Source: Pedobacter jeongneungensis
Lineage (GTDB): Bacteria; Bacteroidota; Bacteroidia; Sphingobacteriales; Sphingobacteriaceae
Reading direction: 5' to 3'
NCBI RefSeq assembly: GCF_000633455.1
Contig: NZ_AYMG01000008.1
Location: 207,439-271,438 of the forward strand
Length of the DNA stretch: 64,000 bases
Positions within the stretch are counted from its first letter, which is position 1, and each line of letters begins with the position of its first letter. Both the position numbers and the translations under genes were made by a program. Under the pieces are notes generated by a model. It was not told where the DNA came from and did not search any database. It worked only from the letters and a program-made list of their open reading frames with translations. Positions 1 to 8,759 of this stretch are shown piece after piece.

Positions 1-246
1 GTATTCTTCCGCCTTTTCAACGTTACGCATTTTCATATATTGACGGTAAACTTCTGTCAATATTTTGATTTTGGTGGAGTCTGTCCTTTGGTTCTTTTGA
101 TTAACTGTTAAAAGGCTATCGAGTTTTTTTTGAGATGCATTTACCTGTGCAAACCCATTAATGTAGAAAAATAATAGCATTAAAAATGCAATACCTATTT
201 TAAAAAAATAAGCGTAGGAATTCCTTTGTTTATCAATGCAATGCAT
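1..246 (-). CDS. Secreted protein, N-terminal part only (possible TPR sensor protein)
   Basis: An open frame of 82 codons begins with ATG at 246 and runs off the left edge of the window, so only the N-terminus is seen. Residues 13-34 form a hydrophobic segment ending in FAQ, which looks like a signal peptide. After it come polar, helix-forming residues (KKLDSLLTVNQ, then TKIKILTEVYRQYMKM and NVEKAEEY). This layout, an LDSL segment followed by a repeat-like helix pair ending in KAEEY, resembles the start of Bacteroidota TPR-containing sensor histidine kinases. The kinase part would lie outside the window, so function is an inference from the first repeat only. Confidence 0.55.
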   Translation of the reverse strand, partial: MHCIDKQRNSYAYFFKIGIAFLMLLFFYINGFAQVNASQKKLDSLLTVNQKNQRTDSTKIKILTEVYRQYMKMRNVEKAEEY

Positions 247-519
247 TACCCGCCAATAAAAATTAACCATTAATATTATTAGCGTATATGCACGAAAATC
301 CTCGAAAATTACAGTGTTTCACTATTGGGATGATATAAAACATACTGAAATAAAAAAAATTGTTTGGCTTATAAAAGTATATAAAAATTCTATTACCAGG
401 TAACCAAATTTTTACCATTTTACTCAAAAAACAAAATTCTTCACCCCAATTCCGAGTATAAACACAAAAACAAATGATTATCAGTAATTTATCCGATAAA
501 TCAACGGATTTAAATACTG

Positions 520-2940
520 CTAAAAAAGTGCAGGATATTTCGTGGGATTGGCATCGTGCATCATCTGGTAAATGGCTTCAATTACATCATCAACAGATGG
601 TTTACTGAAATAATCGCCATCAGAACCAAATGGTGGACGGTGGGCTTTAGCCGACAATGTTTTTGGCTGTCCATCCAGGTGGAAATAACCTTTTTGCTCT
701 TCCAGTACTTTTTGCAGGATATAAGCTGACGCACCTCCGGGTACATCTTCATCTACTACCAGTAATTTATTGGTTTTTGAAAGAGAATTCACACAAACAT
801 GGTTGATATCGAAAGGTAACAGCGTTTGAGGATCTATAATTTCGACAGAAATACCTAAAAGAGCCAATTCTTCTGCTGCTTCCTGAACAATTCTTAATGA
901 AGAACCGTAAGAAACCACCGTAATATCCGTTCCTTCTTCCAAAACCTCGGCTTTTCCTAAAGAAACTGTAAAATCGCCAACATTTATGGGTAATTTTTCT
1001 TTTAAACGGTAACCGTTTAAACATTCAATTACTACGGCAGGTTCATCAGCCCTAAAAAGCGTGTTGTACATTCCTGCGGCTTGTGTCATGTTCCTCGGTA
1101 CACAAAGGTGCATCCCCCTTAAAGAACCTAAAAGCATACTGATCGGAGAACCTGAATGCCATATGCCCTCCAAACGGTGACCACGTGTACGGACAATAAC
1201 CGGTGCTTTTTGGATGCCTTTAGTACGATAAGCCAGTGAGGCCAAATCGTCGCTTAACACATTCAATGCAAATATCAGATAATCAAGATATTGAATTTCG
1301 GCGATTGGCTTTAAACCACGCATGGCCAAACCAATTCCTTGCCCCATAATGGTCATTTCCCTGATTCCGGTATCAGTAATCCTCAATTCTCCATATTTTG
1401 CCTGTAAACCAGCAAAACCTTGATTTACATCACCAATATTTCCTAAATCTTCTCCAAAAGCAACTAAACGTTGATCGCGGGCAAAATTTTCGTTAAAACA
1501 AGCATTCAGCACTTCCCTGCCATCAACCATTTTAGAAAGCTCGTCGTATTCTGCATCGACAACGGCAATTTTAGCCGGACTTTCCTTACCATCAGTATGA
1601 AGTTTAGAATTGTAACGGTCGTAATTATGTCCTTCCTGTTCTTTGTACCAGGCTAAGAGTTCATTACGCTCTGCAGAACTATTATTGGCCGACATGCGTA
1701 TAGCTTTACGAACCGCTACAAAAACTTCTCTACGCTGTGCATCCGCAACTGAAGCCAGGTTTGCTGCAATTTTAGCCAGTTCAGGTTGATGTTTGGCTAC
1801 ACCGCTAATCAGGTCTATTGCTTGCTTTTGTTCGGGTTTAATACTATCTAAAAACTCATTCCAGGCTTCTTTTTGAGCGTTGCGTACAAAAATCTTTGCT
1901 TCTTTTTCAATCTCTGCAATTTCTTCTTCTGTGGCAACGGCCGAATCGAGCATCCAGGCACGCATTTTCACAATACAATCATGTTCTGTCTCCCAGGTAA
2001 GGCGATCTTTAGATTTATACCTTTCGTGAGAACCTGAAGTTGAATGCCCCTGTGGCTGAGTAAGTTCGGTAACATGAATTAATACAGGTACGTGCTCATC
2101 CCTGCAAACATTGATGGCTTTTTCGTACACTTCACACAAAGCGGGATAATCCCATCCTTTTACTTTATAAATCTCATATCCTGGTTTTTCAGGCTCACGC
2201 TGAAAGCCTTTTAAAACTTCCGAAATATCTTCTTTGGTAGTTTGGTATTTTGCCGGAACGGAGATTCCGTAAGCATCATCCCAGATGGAGATGGCCATTG
2301 GGATCTGCAGCACACCTGCCGCATTAATAGCTTCGAAAAACACACCTTCCGAGGTTGAAGCATTGCCAATGGTACCAAAAGCAACCTCATTCCCATTAAC
2401 AGAAAAATGTTTTAAATAATCGAGCTCCCTATTTTCCCTGAATAATTTAGAGGCATAGGCTAAACCAACCAAACGGGCCATCTGCCCTCCTGTTGGTGAA
2501 ATATCTGATGAACAGTTTTTAATCTGTGTTAAATCATTCCAGCTGCCGTCTTCGTTAACCGATTTTGTAGCAAAATGGCAATTCATCTGCCTGCCACCTG
2601 AAAACGGATCGGCTCCATTGGTTGGGTTTGCGTACAACTGTGCAAAAAATTCTTTTATAGTAGAAATGCCTGTTGCAAAGGCAAAAGTTTGATCACGGTA
2701 GTAACCTGATCGCCAATCGCCGTTTTTAAAAGCTTTCGCCATGGCAATCTGAGGTACTTCTTTACCATCGCCAAAAATGCCAAATTTAGCCTTCCCCGTT
2801 AATACTTCCCTACGGCCTAAAACACTGGCCTGCCTGCTCTCAAAAGCTATTTTATAGTCGCTTTTAACAATAGATTTGAAATCGTTAAAACTCAGTTCGG
2901 AAGCATTAATAGCGTTGGTCATCAATTTTTCATTCGGCAT
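520..2940 (-). CDS. Fused alpha/beta E1 component of a 2-oxoacid dehydrogenase
   Basis: An 806-residue thiamine diphosphate enzyme joining E1-alpha (about residues 1-440) and E1-beta (about 465-806) in one chain. It should decarboxylate a 2-oxoacid (branched-chain oxoacid or pyruvate) and pass the acyl group to a lipoyl E2, which is not in this window. The beta half shows FGEDLGNIGDVNQGF and ITDTGIRE-type segments and the C-terminal transketolase motif around VVDEDVPGGAS. In the alpha half the ThDP motif is altered: the acidic residue of GDG is Asn193 (context GNASTSEG) and the usual NN pair is Asp221-Asp222 (WDDAYGIS). The frame extends upstream to a TTG, but the ATG at 2940 (MPNEKL) is the better start. 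Substrate is not resolved from sequence. Confidence 0.9.
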   Translation of the reverse strand: MPNEKLMTNAINASELSFNDFKSIVKSDYKIAFESRQASVLGRREVLTGKAKFGIFGDGKEVPQIAMAKAFKNGDWRSGYYRDQTFAFATGISTIKEFFAQLYANPTNGADPFSGGRQMNCHFATKSVNEDGSWNDLTQIKNCSSDISPTGGQMARLVGLAYASKLFRENRELDYLKHFSVNGNEVAFGTIGNASTSEGVFFEAINAAGVLQIPMAISIWDDAYGISVPAKYQTTKEDISEVLKGFQREPEKPGYEIYKVKGWDYPALCEVYEKAINVCRDEHVPVLIHVTELTQPQGHSTSGSHERYKSKDRLTWETEHDCIVKMRAWMLDSAVATEEEIAEIEKEAKIFVRNAQKEAWNEFLDSIKPEQKQAIDLISGVAKHQPELAKIAANLASVADAQRREVFVAVRKAIRMSANNSSAERNELLAWYKEQEGHNYDRYNSKLHTDGKESPAKIAVVDAEYDELSKMVDGREVLNACFNENFARDQRLVAFGEDLGNIGDVNQGFAGLQAKYGELRITDTGIREMTIMGQGIGLAMRGLKPIAEIQYLDYLIFALNVLSDDLASLAYRTKGIQKAPVIVRTRGHRLEGIWHSGSPISMLLGSLRGMHLCVPRNMTQAAGMYNTLFRADEPAVVIECLNGYRLKEKLPINVGDFTVSLGKAEVLEEGTDITVVSYGSSLRIVQEAAEELALLGISVEIIDPQTLLPFDINHVCVNSLSKTNKLLVVDEDVPGGASAYILQKVLEEQKGYFHLDGQPKTLSAKAHRPPFGSDGDYFSKPSVDDVIEAIYQMMHDANPTKYPALF

Positions 2941-2962
2941 AGTAATCAAAGATTGGTTGCGG

Positions 2963-2970
2963 CAAATATA
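2963..2970 (-). promoter_or_regulatory. Candidate promoter -7 box for the E1 gene
   Basis: On the minus strand this reads TATATTTG, a match to the Bacteroidota TAnnTTTG box, 23 bases before the ATG at 2940. No clear -33 TTG was found, so it rests on one box. Confidence 0.35.
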
Positions 2971-3113
2971 TACAAAATTAAAAGTTTGCCTTTAACCTCG
3001 ATTGTAAAATTATATATGGAATTGGAAAATAATATTTGGAATAGTTTTTGTTTTACATTGAAAACATTAAATTTGTTTTAGATATTTTAAAAAATAAATC
3101 ACACCCAAATAAC

Positions 3114-3506
3114 ATGAAAAAGATCTTAGTATTATTCGCTTTTGTTTTAGGTTTTGGTATTGCTGCAAATGCACAGGCTAAACCTGCTGAGTTTAAATTC
3201 GAAACTGAAACACATGATTTCGGTAAAATTGTTTTAAACAAACCAGTAACTTACGATTTCAAATACACAAACGTTGGCGAAGAGCCTTTAATTATTACAA
3301 AAGCTGAAGCAAGCTGTGGATGTACTGTACCAAAATATACTTCTACCCCATTGAAAAAAGGTGAAACTGGCGTAATTTCAGTAACTTTTAACGCTGCTGC
3401 TGGTCCATCTACTTTTTCTAAAGCAGTTACCATCACTTCAAACGCTAAAACGCCGATTAAGGTGCTTTATATTAAAGGTGAAACTGTAGCTGCCGCTTCA
3501 AAGTAA
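3114..3506 (+). CDS. DUF1573 secreted protein
   Basis: A 130-residue protein with a signal peptide (residues 1-20, ending NAQA) followed by one immunoglobulin-like DUF1573 domain. The signature is visible: ETETHDFGKI, YTNVGEEPLIITKAEASCGCTVP with the CGC motif, then a KGETGVISVTF strand. Such proteins are common in Bacteroidota and are thought to be exported; their biochemical role is unknown. The frame is open upstream to 3048, but the ATG at 3114 starts a clean signal peptide and is chosen. It stands alone and is followed by a strong terminator. Confidence 0.88.
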   Translation: MKKILVLFAFVLGFGIAANAQAKPAEFKFETETHDFGKIVLNKPVTYDFKYTNVGEEPLIITKAEASCGCTVPKYTSTPLKKGETGVISVTFNAAAGPSTFSKAVTITSNAKTPIKVLYIKGETVAAASK

Positions 3507-3531
3507 TTTTTTAACCGATAATATTTAAAAA

Positions 3532-3557
3532 GTCCCGATTTTCATCGGGACTTTTTT
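3532..3557 (+). terminator. Rho-independent terminator after the DUF1573 gene
   Basis: A 9-bp perfect stem, AGTCCCGAT / ATCGGGACT, with a 3-base loop, is followed directly by a T-rich tail that runs to just before the next start codon. Confidence 0.9.
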
Positions 3558-3568
3558 ATTTTTGTACC

Positions 3569-4768
3569 ATGCCAAAAATTTCACAAAAAGGTGTGCAGAT
3601 GCCTGCATCGCCGATCAGAAAATTAACCCCCTTTGCAGATCAAGCTAAAAAAGATGGTAAAAAAGTGTATCACCTAAATATTGGTCAGCCTGATATAGAA
3701 ACACCTGAAGGAATGTTAAACGCCATCAAAAACATTGATTTTAATGTTTGGGCATATACCCCATCAGAAGGAACATTAGCCTATCGCTTAAAACTTACTG
3801 AATATTATAACAAACTGGGATATAACATTACGCCAGAAAATATATTGGTAACCGTTGGTGGCTCTGAAGCGATTACCATTGCCATGCAAACCTGCGTGAA
3901 CGAAGGTGATGAAATCATCATTCCTGAGCCTTTTTATGCAAATTACAATGGTTTTGCCTGTATGAGTAATGTGGTGGTAAAACCTATCCTTTCTTATATC
4001 GAAAATGGTTTTGCACTGCCGCCGATTGCAGAATTCGAAAAACTGATTACCGAAAAAACCAAGGCGATTATTATCTGTAACCCGAATAATCCAACCGGTT
4101 ATTTATATTCGAGAGAAGAATTAGAGGCATTAAAAACACTTTGTGTAAAATACGACCTGTTCTTATTCTCGGATGAAGCTTACCGTGAATTCTGCTACGA
4201 TGGCAGGGAATTTATTTCGCCAATGCACTTAGATGGTTTAGACGAAAATGTGGTGATTATGGATACGGTTTCTAAACGTTACAGCGCCTGCGGTGCACGT
4301 TTAGGCTGTTTAATCACCAAAAACAAGGAAGTGATTGCTTCGGGATTAAAATTTGCACAGGCGAGGTTAAGTCCTGGTATGGTAGAGCAGATTGCCGGTG
4401 CAGCTGCTGTAGATACACCAGATAGTTATTTCGAAAAAGTAAATACGGAATATACTTTACGCCGTGATACTTTGGTTGGAAGATTGAATAAAATTGATGG
4501 CGTTTTCTGCCCAAACCCGGGTGGTGCGTTTTACGTAGTTGCAAAATTCCCGATAGATGATGCTGATAAATTCTGTCAGTGGATTTTGGAAGAATTTAGC
4601 CACGAAAACCAAACGGTGATGATGGCGCCTGCAACAGGCTTCTACTCTACTGCCGGTTCGGGTAAAAATGAAGTACGTATGGCTTACGTTTTAAATACAG
4701 CCGATTTAAATGCAGCAATGGATTGTTTGGAAGTAGCCTTGCAGCAATATCCTGGAAGAACGGAATAA
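3569..4768 (+). CDS. PLP-dependent aminotransferase, aspartate aminotransferase type
   Basis: A 399-residue fold-type I aminotransferase (class I/II). It should transfer an amino group between an amino acid, probably aspartate, and 2-oxoglutarate in the cytoplasm. Visible motifs are LNIGQPDIETP near the N-terminus, VGGSEAI for cofactor phosphate contact, CNPNNPTG, FSDEAYREF, and the cofactor lysine Lys236 in TVSKRYSACGARLG. The SKRYS-ACG form of the lysine loop is usual in Bacteroidota members. The length is normal and the ATG at 3569 lies just after the preceding terminator, so it is probably monocistronic. Substrate specificity cannot be read from the sequence. Confidence 0.9.
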   Translation: MPKISQKGVQMPASPIRKLTPFADQAKKDGKKVYHLNIGQPDIETPEGMLNAIKNIDFNVWAYTPSEGTLAYRLKLTEYYNKLGYNITPENILVTVGGSEAITIAMQTCVNEGDEIIIPEPFYANYNGFACMSNVVVKPILSYIENGFALPPIAEFEKLITEKTKAIIICNPNNPTGYLYSREELEALKTLCVKYDLFLFSDEAYREFCYDGREFISPMHLDGLDENVVIMDTVSKRYSACGARLGCLITKNKEVIASGLKFAQARLSPGMVEQIAGAAAVDTPDSYFEKVNTEYTLRRDTLVGRLNKIDGVFCPNPGGAFYVVAKFPIDDADKFCQWILEEFSHENQTVMMAPATGFYSTAGSGKNEVRMAYVLNTADLNAAMDCLEVALQQYPGRTE

Positions 4769-4821
4769 ATGATGGAAGATGTGAGGGGGAAAATGTGAGA
4801 GGGATGATCTGAACTATAAAT

Positions 4822-4857
4822 AAAAAACCTGCAAATTATTCATTTGCAGGTTTTTTT
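4822..4857. terminator. Bidirectional terminator between aminotransferase and ssrA
   Basis: An 11-bp stem, AACCTGCAAAT / ATTTGCAGGTT (4826-4836 and 4842-4852), is flanked by an A run on the left and a T run on the right, so it can end transcripts from both sides: the aminotransferase (+) and tmRNA (-). Confidence 0.88.
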
Positions 4858-4858
4858 G

Positions 4859-5222
4859 TGGAGCCGAAGGGAGTCGAACCCTTGTCCAGTTGTGAGATAA
4901 ATTATACCTTCTACATGCTTATTTTTCAATTGATTTTCGGGAAATAAACGGGCTGAAAACCGACCTTGTTTATAACCTTAGATACTTTATCTCACTTTAA
5001 GTCGCATCTACTTAAAGCCAGCTTTGTTGTTTCGATGCCCCGGATTCTAACCCAACAATGCAGCAGTTAGAGGGACAAAAGCTAAGCTAGTTCTAAACTA
5101 GGCAGCTAAGGCGTAAGTATTTTCGCCAACTAAAATGTGATCGTTCACTTTAAGTGCTCTCCGAACAACGCACTGCATGCTAACATAACCTTCGCCACCC
5201 CGTCAAATCCAAGAACGGCCCC
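4859..5222 (-). ncRNA. ssrA: Transfer-messenger RNA (tmRNA)
   Basis: tmRNA rescues stalled ribosomes with SmpB. On the minus strand the 5' end reads GGGGCCGTTCTTGGATTTGA, continuing into the GGGTGGCGAAGG segment typical of tmRNA. The 3' end carries GGGTTCGACTCCC (T arm) and CGGCTCC plus A. The 5' GGGGCCG pairs with the 3' CGGCTCC (one G-U) to make the acceptor stem. A complete CCA is not encoded after 4859, so it would be added after transcription. A tag reading frame sits at 5127-5098. The RNA is one piece, not permuted, about 364 nt. Confidence 0.95.
5098..5127 (-). other. tmRNA proteolysis tag frame, GENTYALAA
   Basis: Within ssrA, the codons from 5127 down to a TAG at 5100-5098 encode GENTYALAA. 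The YALAA end is the usual degradation signal of Bacteroidota tags. The resume codon is taken as GGC by analogy with tags beginning GEN; it could be off by one codon. Confidence 0.85.
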
Positions 5223-5268
5223 AGGTTTTAGTTTCGGTTTACAATTAATTAATTGCAAAACCGGACTG

Positions 5269-5276
5269 CAAATATA
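5269..5276 (-). promoter_or_regulatory. Candidate ssrA promoter -7 box
   Basis: The minus strand reads TATATTTG, a match to TAnnTTTG, about 47 bases before the mature 5' end of tmRNA. This would leave a short 5' leader for RNase P to remove. A second, overlapping candidate (TAAATTTG) lies just upstream; no clear -33 box was found. Confidence 0.4.
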
Positions 5277-5367
5277 CAAATTTACTTTGAAAATGGTTAT
5301 TTTCTGAATTAATAGATACGATTTGTAAGTCCCATGTAAATAGAAAAATATAAAGTTTATAATTTGC

Positions 5368-5380
5368 GACCGATTGTTCA
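5368..5380. promoter_or_regulatory. Candidate TetR operator in front of the regulator
   Basis: GACCGATTGTTCA, an imperfect palindrome 14 bases before the TetR start codon. Two more copies lie downstream (5998-6010 and 6115-6127), which supports a shared operator and autoregulation. Confidence 0.55.
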
Positions 5381-5393
5381 TATTTGTCCCGTT

Positions 5394-5978
5394 ATGAAAA
5401 AAGCCGAACGTACCAAACAATTCATTATTGAAAAATCTGCACCAATTTTCAATACAAAAGGTATTGCAGGCACTTCTATGAATGATATTATGGAAGCGAC
5501 ACAATTGGCAAAAGGTGGCGTTTACAGACATTTTCCCAGCAAAGAAGCTTTAAGTCTTGAGGTTTTTAATTACCTAAGCAACCTTATGCATGATGGCGCT
5601 ACAGGGGTTGTAAGGGAAATACCAACGGCTAAGGGCAAACTTTATGGCTTACTTGATTTCTACGATAACCGCATTTTATCTAAATGGGGCGGTTGTGCCA
5701 TCCTAAATTTTGGGGCGGAGGCCGACGATACCAACCCGGTGATGAAGGAAAAAGTAAGGGCAGCAATTTACCGGTTTAAAAGCCGCATCAGCAAAATCAT
5801 TATCGATGGGCAGGAAAACGGCGAGTTTTCTAAAGATTTCGACGCAGAACACTACGCCATTAAAGTTTTCACCATGTACGAAGGTGCTGTGCTCATCAGT
5901 AAAATAGAAAATAACCCTGAATACCTGCATAACATTATAGCCATGCTGAAAAAAGAAATCGATCCTTACATCCTCTAA
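5394..5978 (+). CDS. TetR/AcrR family repressor
   Basis: A 194-residue one-component regulator. The N-terminal helix-turn-helix is clear: KGIAGTSMNDIMEATQLAKG, then GVYRHFPSKEALSLEVF (about residues 24-60). The C-terminal part is the divergent ligand and dimer domain, with a FGAEADDTNP segment. The frame extends upstream to 5364 but MKKAERTKQF at 5394 is the natural start. The next gene on the same strand is a 14-helix drug exporter, and the same palindrome occurs before both genes, so the regulator most likely represses itself and the exporter until a toxic ligand binds. Confidence 0.9.
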   Translation: MKKAERTKQFIIEKSAPIFNTKGIAGTSMNDIMEATQLAKGGVYRHFPSKEALSLEVFNYLSNLMHDGATGVVREIPTAKGKLYGLLDFYDNRILSKWGGCAILNFGAEADDTNPVMKEKVRAAIYRFKSRISKIIIDGQENGEFSKDFDAEHYAIKVFTMYEGAVLISKIENNPEYLHNIIAMLKKEIDPYIL

Positions 5979-5997
5979 AATTTTTTATCGATAAAGA

Positions 5998-6010
5998 GAC
6001 CAAACGTTCA
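5998..6010. promoter_or_regulatory. Candidate TetR operator, second copy
   Basis: GACCAAACGTTCA, 20 bases after the repressor stop codon. It keeps the outer GACC and GTTCA of the other two copies but differs in the centre, so it may be a weaker site. Confidence 0.45.
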
Positions 6011-6114
6011 CTTTCACAAAGTATATATGAATCTACAAAATACCCTACACCTCATCACAATAATATCATTAAAACAAACCTATCCTTAATCCACTATTTT
6101 TTTATTCAAAAAGA

Positions 6115-6127
6115 GACCGATCGTTCA
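6115..6127. promoter_or_regulatory. Candidate TetR operator before the exporter gene
   Basis: GACCGATCGTTCA, 18 bases before the exporter ATG. The inner GACCGATCGTTC is a near-perfect palindrome. Its place between the candidate promoter and the start codon fits repression. Confidence 0.58.
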
Positions 6128-6145
6128 CTTTTATTATAACGCTAA

Positions 6146-7699
6146 ATGAACAATTTAAAACGAACCCTATTAATTATTACGGTATTGATGGCCGCCGTAA
6201 TGGAACTCATTGATACCACCATTGTAAATGTAGCCCTTTCGCATATGAGCGGAAATCTTGGAGCCACATTAGAAGACACCACCTGGGTGGTAACGGCTTA
6301 TGCCATTGCCAATGTGATCATTATTCCAATGACGAGTTTTTTAACCGCTATGTTTGGCCGTAGAAATTATTACATCGGCTCTATTATCATATTCGTTTTT
6401 TGCTCTATTATGTGTGGGGGCGCACCGGATATTTGGACATTGGTTGCCTTTAGGTTTTTACAGGGATTGGGCGGTGGGGCCTTGCTTTCGGTTTCGCAGG
6501 CTGTAATATTTGAACTTTTTCCTAAAGAAAAACAGGGTGTGGCCAGTGCTATTTTTGGAATAGGTGTATTTATTGGTCCAACTATAGGGCCTACAATGGG
6601 TGGTTTGATTATTGATAATTATAACTGGCCACTTATTTTCTACATTAACATCCCTATCGGCATTGCTGCGGCTGTTTCATGTTATTTTCTGCTCACAGAG
6701 CCACTCATCAAGCCAAAAATAAATAAGGTAGACTGGTTGGGTATCATCCTGCTCGCGGTTGGTATCGGCTCTTTACAAACTGTGCTGGAGCGTGGCCAAA
6801 CTGAAGATTGGTTTGCCACCGGATACATCATTGTACTAACCGTTACCGCTGTAATAGCCTTAACAGCGTTTATCCTCTGGGAATTACATGTGGCTCATCC
6901 TGTTGTTAACTTACGGGTATTTAAAAGCAGGTCGTTATCCATAGCAGCGATTTTAACCTTTATTACAGGTATAGGCATGTTTACTTCTGTTTTTATTACG
7001 CCTGTTCTGGCTCAGCGCCTACTTGGCTTTACGCCTACCGAAACAGGGCTCATGCTATTGCCTAGTGCCGTGATCGCCATATTTGCGCTGATTGCTTCGG
7101 GAAAGTTAATGGCTAAAGGGGTATCGCCGATTTTAATTGTTGTTTTAGGCTTTATCTGTTTTATTTATTTCAACTGGAGCATGGCTGGAATTAATTTTGG
7201 TATTTCGGCCCATGCCATCAGCATCAACCTGATTTTTCGTGCTACAGCTATGGCTTTTTTAACAGTACCGCTTACCATGCTGGCGGTATCTTCGTTACCG
7301 CCAGCAGATATTCCGCAGGGCGCATCCCTCAACAATATGATGAGGCAATTGGGCGGTGCATTCGGCATATCGGCAGTAAATACCTATTATGCACAACGAC
7401 TGGCTGTGCACCGTACAGATCTGTTAAGCCACATTAATCTCTACAATCCACAAGCGGTTGAGCGTTTAAATTCTTTAACGGCTTATTTTCAGCAGAAAGG
7501 AATTAATGCAATGGATGCCCGCATGAAAGGGATCGCCGTAATTGAACATTCCATTAGCACGCAATCTTCCATGCTCAGCTATATTGATTGTTATTATTTC
7601 GTTGGGTTACTTTTTGTGGTTACTCTGCCACTTTTATTTTTCGTAAGCAAGAGGCCAAAAAATCCGGCAATTGGTAAAATGGTTATTTCGGATCATTGA
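6146..7699 (+). CDS. MFS multidrug exporter, EmrB/QacA (DHA2) family
   Basis: A 517-residue inner-membrane proton-driven exporter with about 14 hydrophobic helices. Helix 1 has the family signature ELIDTTIVNVALSHMSG, and helix 5 has the motif C-like GIGVFIGPTIGPTMGG. Loop 2-3 has FGRRNYYIG (motif A). It follows a TetR gene and has that regulator's operator upstream. No EmrA-type adaptor or TolC-type channel gene lies beside it in this window, so either partners are encoded elsewhere or it works alone. The substrate is unknown. Confidence 0.9.
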   Translation: MNNLKRTLLIITVLMAAVMELIDTTIVNVALSHMSGNLGATLEDTTWVVTAYAIANVIIIPMTSFLTAMFGRRNYYIGSIIIFVFCSIMCGGAPDIWTLVAFRFLQGLGGGALLSVSQAVIFELFPKEKQGVASAIFGIGVFIGPTIGPTMGGLIIDNYNWPLIFYINIPIGIAAAVSCYFLLTEPLIKPKINKVDWLGIILLAVGIGSLQTVLERGQTEDWFATGYIIVLTVTAVIALTAFILWELHVAHPVVNLRVFKSRSLSIAAILTFITGIGMFTSVFITPVLAQRLLGFTPTETGLMLLPSAVIAIFALIASGKLMAKGVSPILIVVLGFICFIYFNWSMAGINFGISAHAISINLIFRATAMAFLTVPLTMLAVSSLPPADIPQGASLNNMMRQLGGAFGISAVNTYYAQRLAVHRTDLLSHINLYNPQAVERLNSLTAYFQQKGINAMDARMKGIAVIEHSISTQSSMLSYIDCYYFVGLLFVVTLPLLFFVSKRPKNPAIGKMVISDH

Positions 7700-7845
7700 T
7701 GAAGTCAATTGAAATTGAGATTTGGAGTCGGTTAGTTAGTCTGAAGTTTTTAGTCGTTTTAAACAATAAACTAACGAATCAACAATTTGATTTTCTCCAT
7801 TTCATTGTATAAATTGAACCGGAATATAATCCTCCATCAATCATT

Positions 7846-8601
7846 ATGAAAAGATATTTTTTTATTATTCTTTTGGCACTCTCTTTTTCTGCACAGGCAC
7901 AACCCAATCTTAATCATTATAAGTACATTATCGTACCAGAGAAATTCAGTTTTCTTAAGCAAGCCAATCAATATAACCTGAATAACCTTACCAAAGCCTT
8001 ATTTGATGATTTGGGCTTCACTACCTATTTTGATAATGCGGATTTACCGACAGAAATTGCAGGTGACAGGTGCAAAGCTTTAACAGCTGATATAGAAGAA
8101 AAAAACAGCATGTTTGTAACCAATCTTACAGTTGTGCTGAAAGACTGTAAGGGAACAGTGGTATTAAAAAGTAAAGAAGGTAAAAGCAGGGAGAAAGAAT
8201 ACAAAACTTCCTTCAATCTGGCCTTAAGGGATGCCTTTGCTTCTTTAAGTGATTTTCGCTATACAGCAGGTAACACTCCGGAAGCTTCTATACCAACGCC
8301 TACTGCACCCGTAAAAGAAGTTAAAACTGAACCAACGCCTGCCCCTGCTGCCCAGCAGATAGCTACCGAAGCAAAACAGACAGATGGGGTGCTATATGCA
8401 CAGGCTACAGCCAATGGTTATCAACTGGTTGATGCAACACCTAAAATTGTGATAAATTTGTTTAAAACTTCTGTGGAAGATTTTTTTATTGCCAGTAATG
8501 GAAATACCAATGGTGTGGTTTTAAAAAAGAACGGCAATTGGTTTTTTGAATATTACAAAAACAATGTATTGGTTTCGGATAAGCTATCGATTAAGTTTTG
8601 A
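7846..8601 (+). CDS. Secreted protein of unknown function
   Basis: A 251-residue protein not recognised as a named family. It begins with a signal peptide (residues 1-18, cleavage near AQA-QP). Residues 20-140 look like a compact alpha/beta domain (KYIIVPEKFSFLK, LFDDLGFTTYF, a TNLTVVLKDCKGTVVL strand pair). A Pro/Ala/Thr-rich linker covers about 145-175, and the last 70 residues form a beta-rich tail. The start YKYIIVPEKF resembles Bacteroidota proteins of unknown role that are found as single genes. Both flanks are intergenic, so context gives no clue. Confidence 0.75.
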   Translation: MKRYFFIILLALSFSAQAQPNLNHYKYIIVPEKFSFLKQANQYNLNNLTKALFDDLGFTTYFDNADLPTEIAGDRCKALTADIEEKNSMFVTNLTVVLKDCKGTVVLKSKEGKSREKEYKTSFNLALRDAFASLSDFRYTAGNTPEASIPTPTAPVKEVKTEPTPAPAAQQIATEAKQTDGVLYAQATANGYQLVDATPKIVINLFKTSVEDFFIASNGNTNGVVLKKNGNWFFEYYKNNVLVSDKLSIKF

Positions 8602-8673
8602 ACCTAAAGGGTTAATTGTTTAAATTGGTTAACCGGTTAATTGAGGCAAAACACCTGTTATCTATTTAAGCAT

Positions 8674-8718
8674 AATGGCACGGAGTGTACAAATTGATAT
8701 TGTATGCTCCGTGCCATT
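8674..8718. terminator. Long inverted repeat between convergent genes
   Basis: AATGGCACGGAG (8674-8685) pairs with CTCCGTGCCATT (8707-8718), with weak further pairing inside. It lacks a T run, but its place between two convergent genes suggests transcript ends or RNA stabilisation. Confidence 0.5.
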
Positions 8719-8759
8719 GACTTTAGAATAATGACTGAGGACTGAAGACTGGACTAAAA

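Noticed and set aside
5138..5152. GATCGTTCACTTT inside tmRNA resembling the TetR operator
   Set aside because: It is part of the conserved tmRNA segment just before the tag and lacks the GACC half of the operator. The match is probably chance.
7749..7778. TTAGTCG followed 14 bases later by CTAACGA
   Set aside because: The second block does not match CCTTACA, and no gene starts on the minus strand there.
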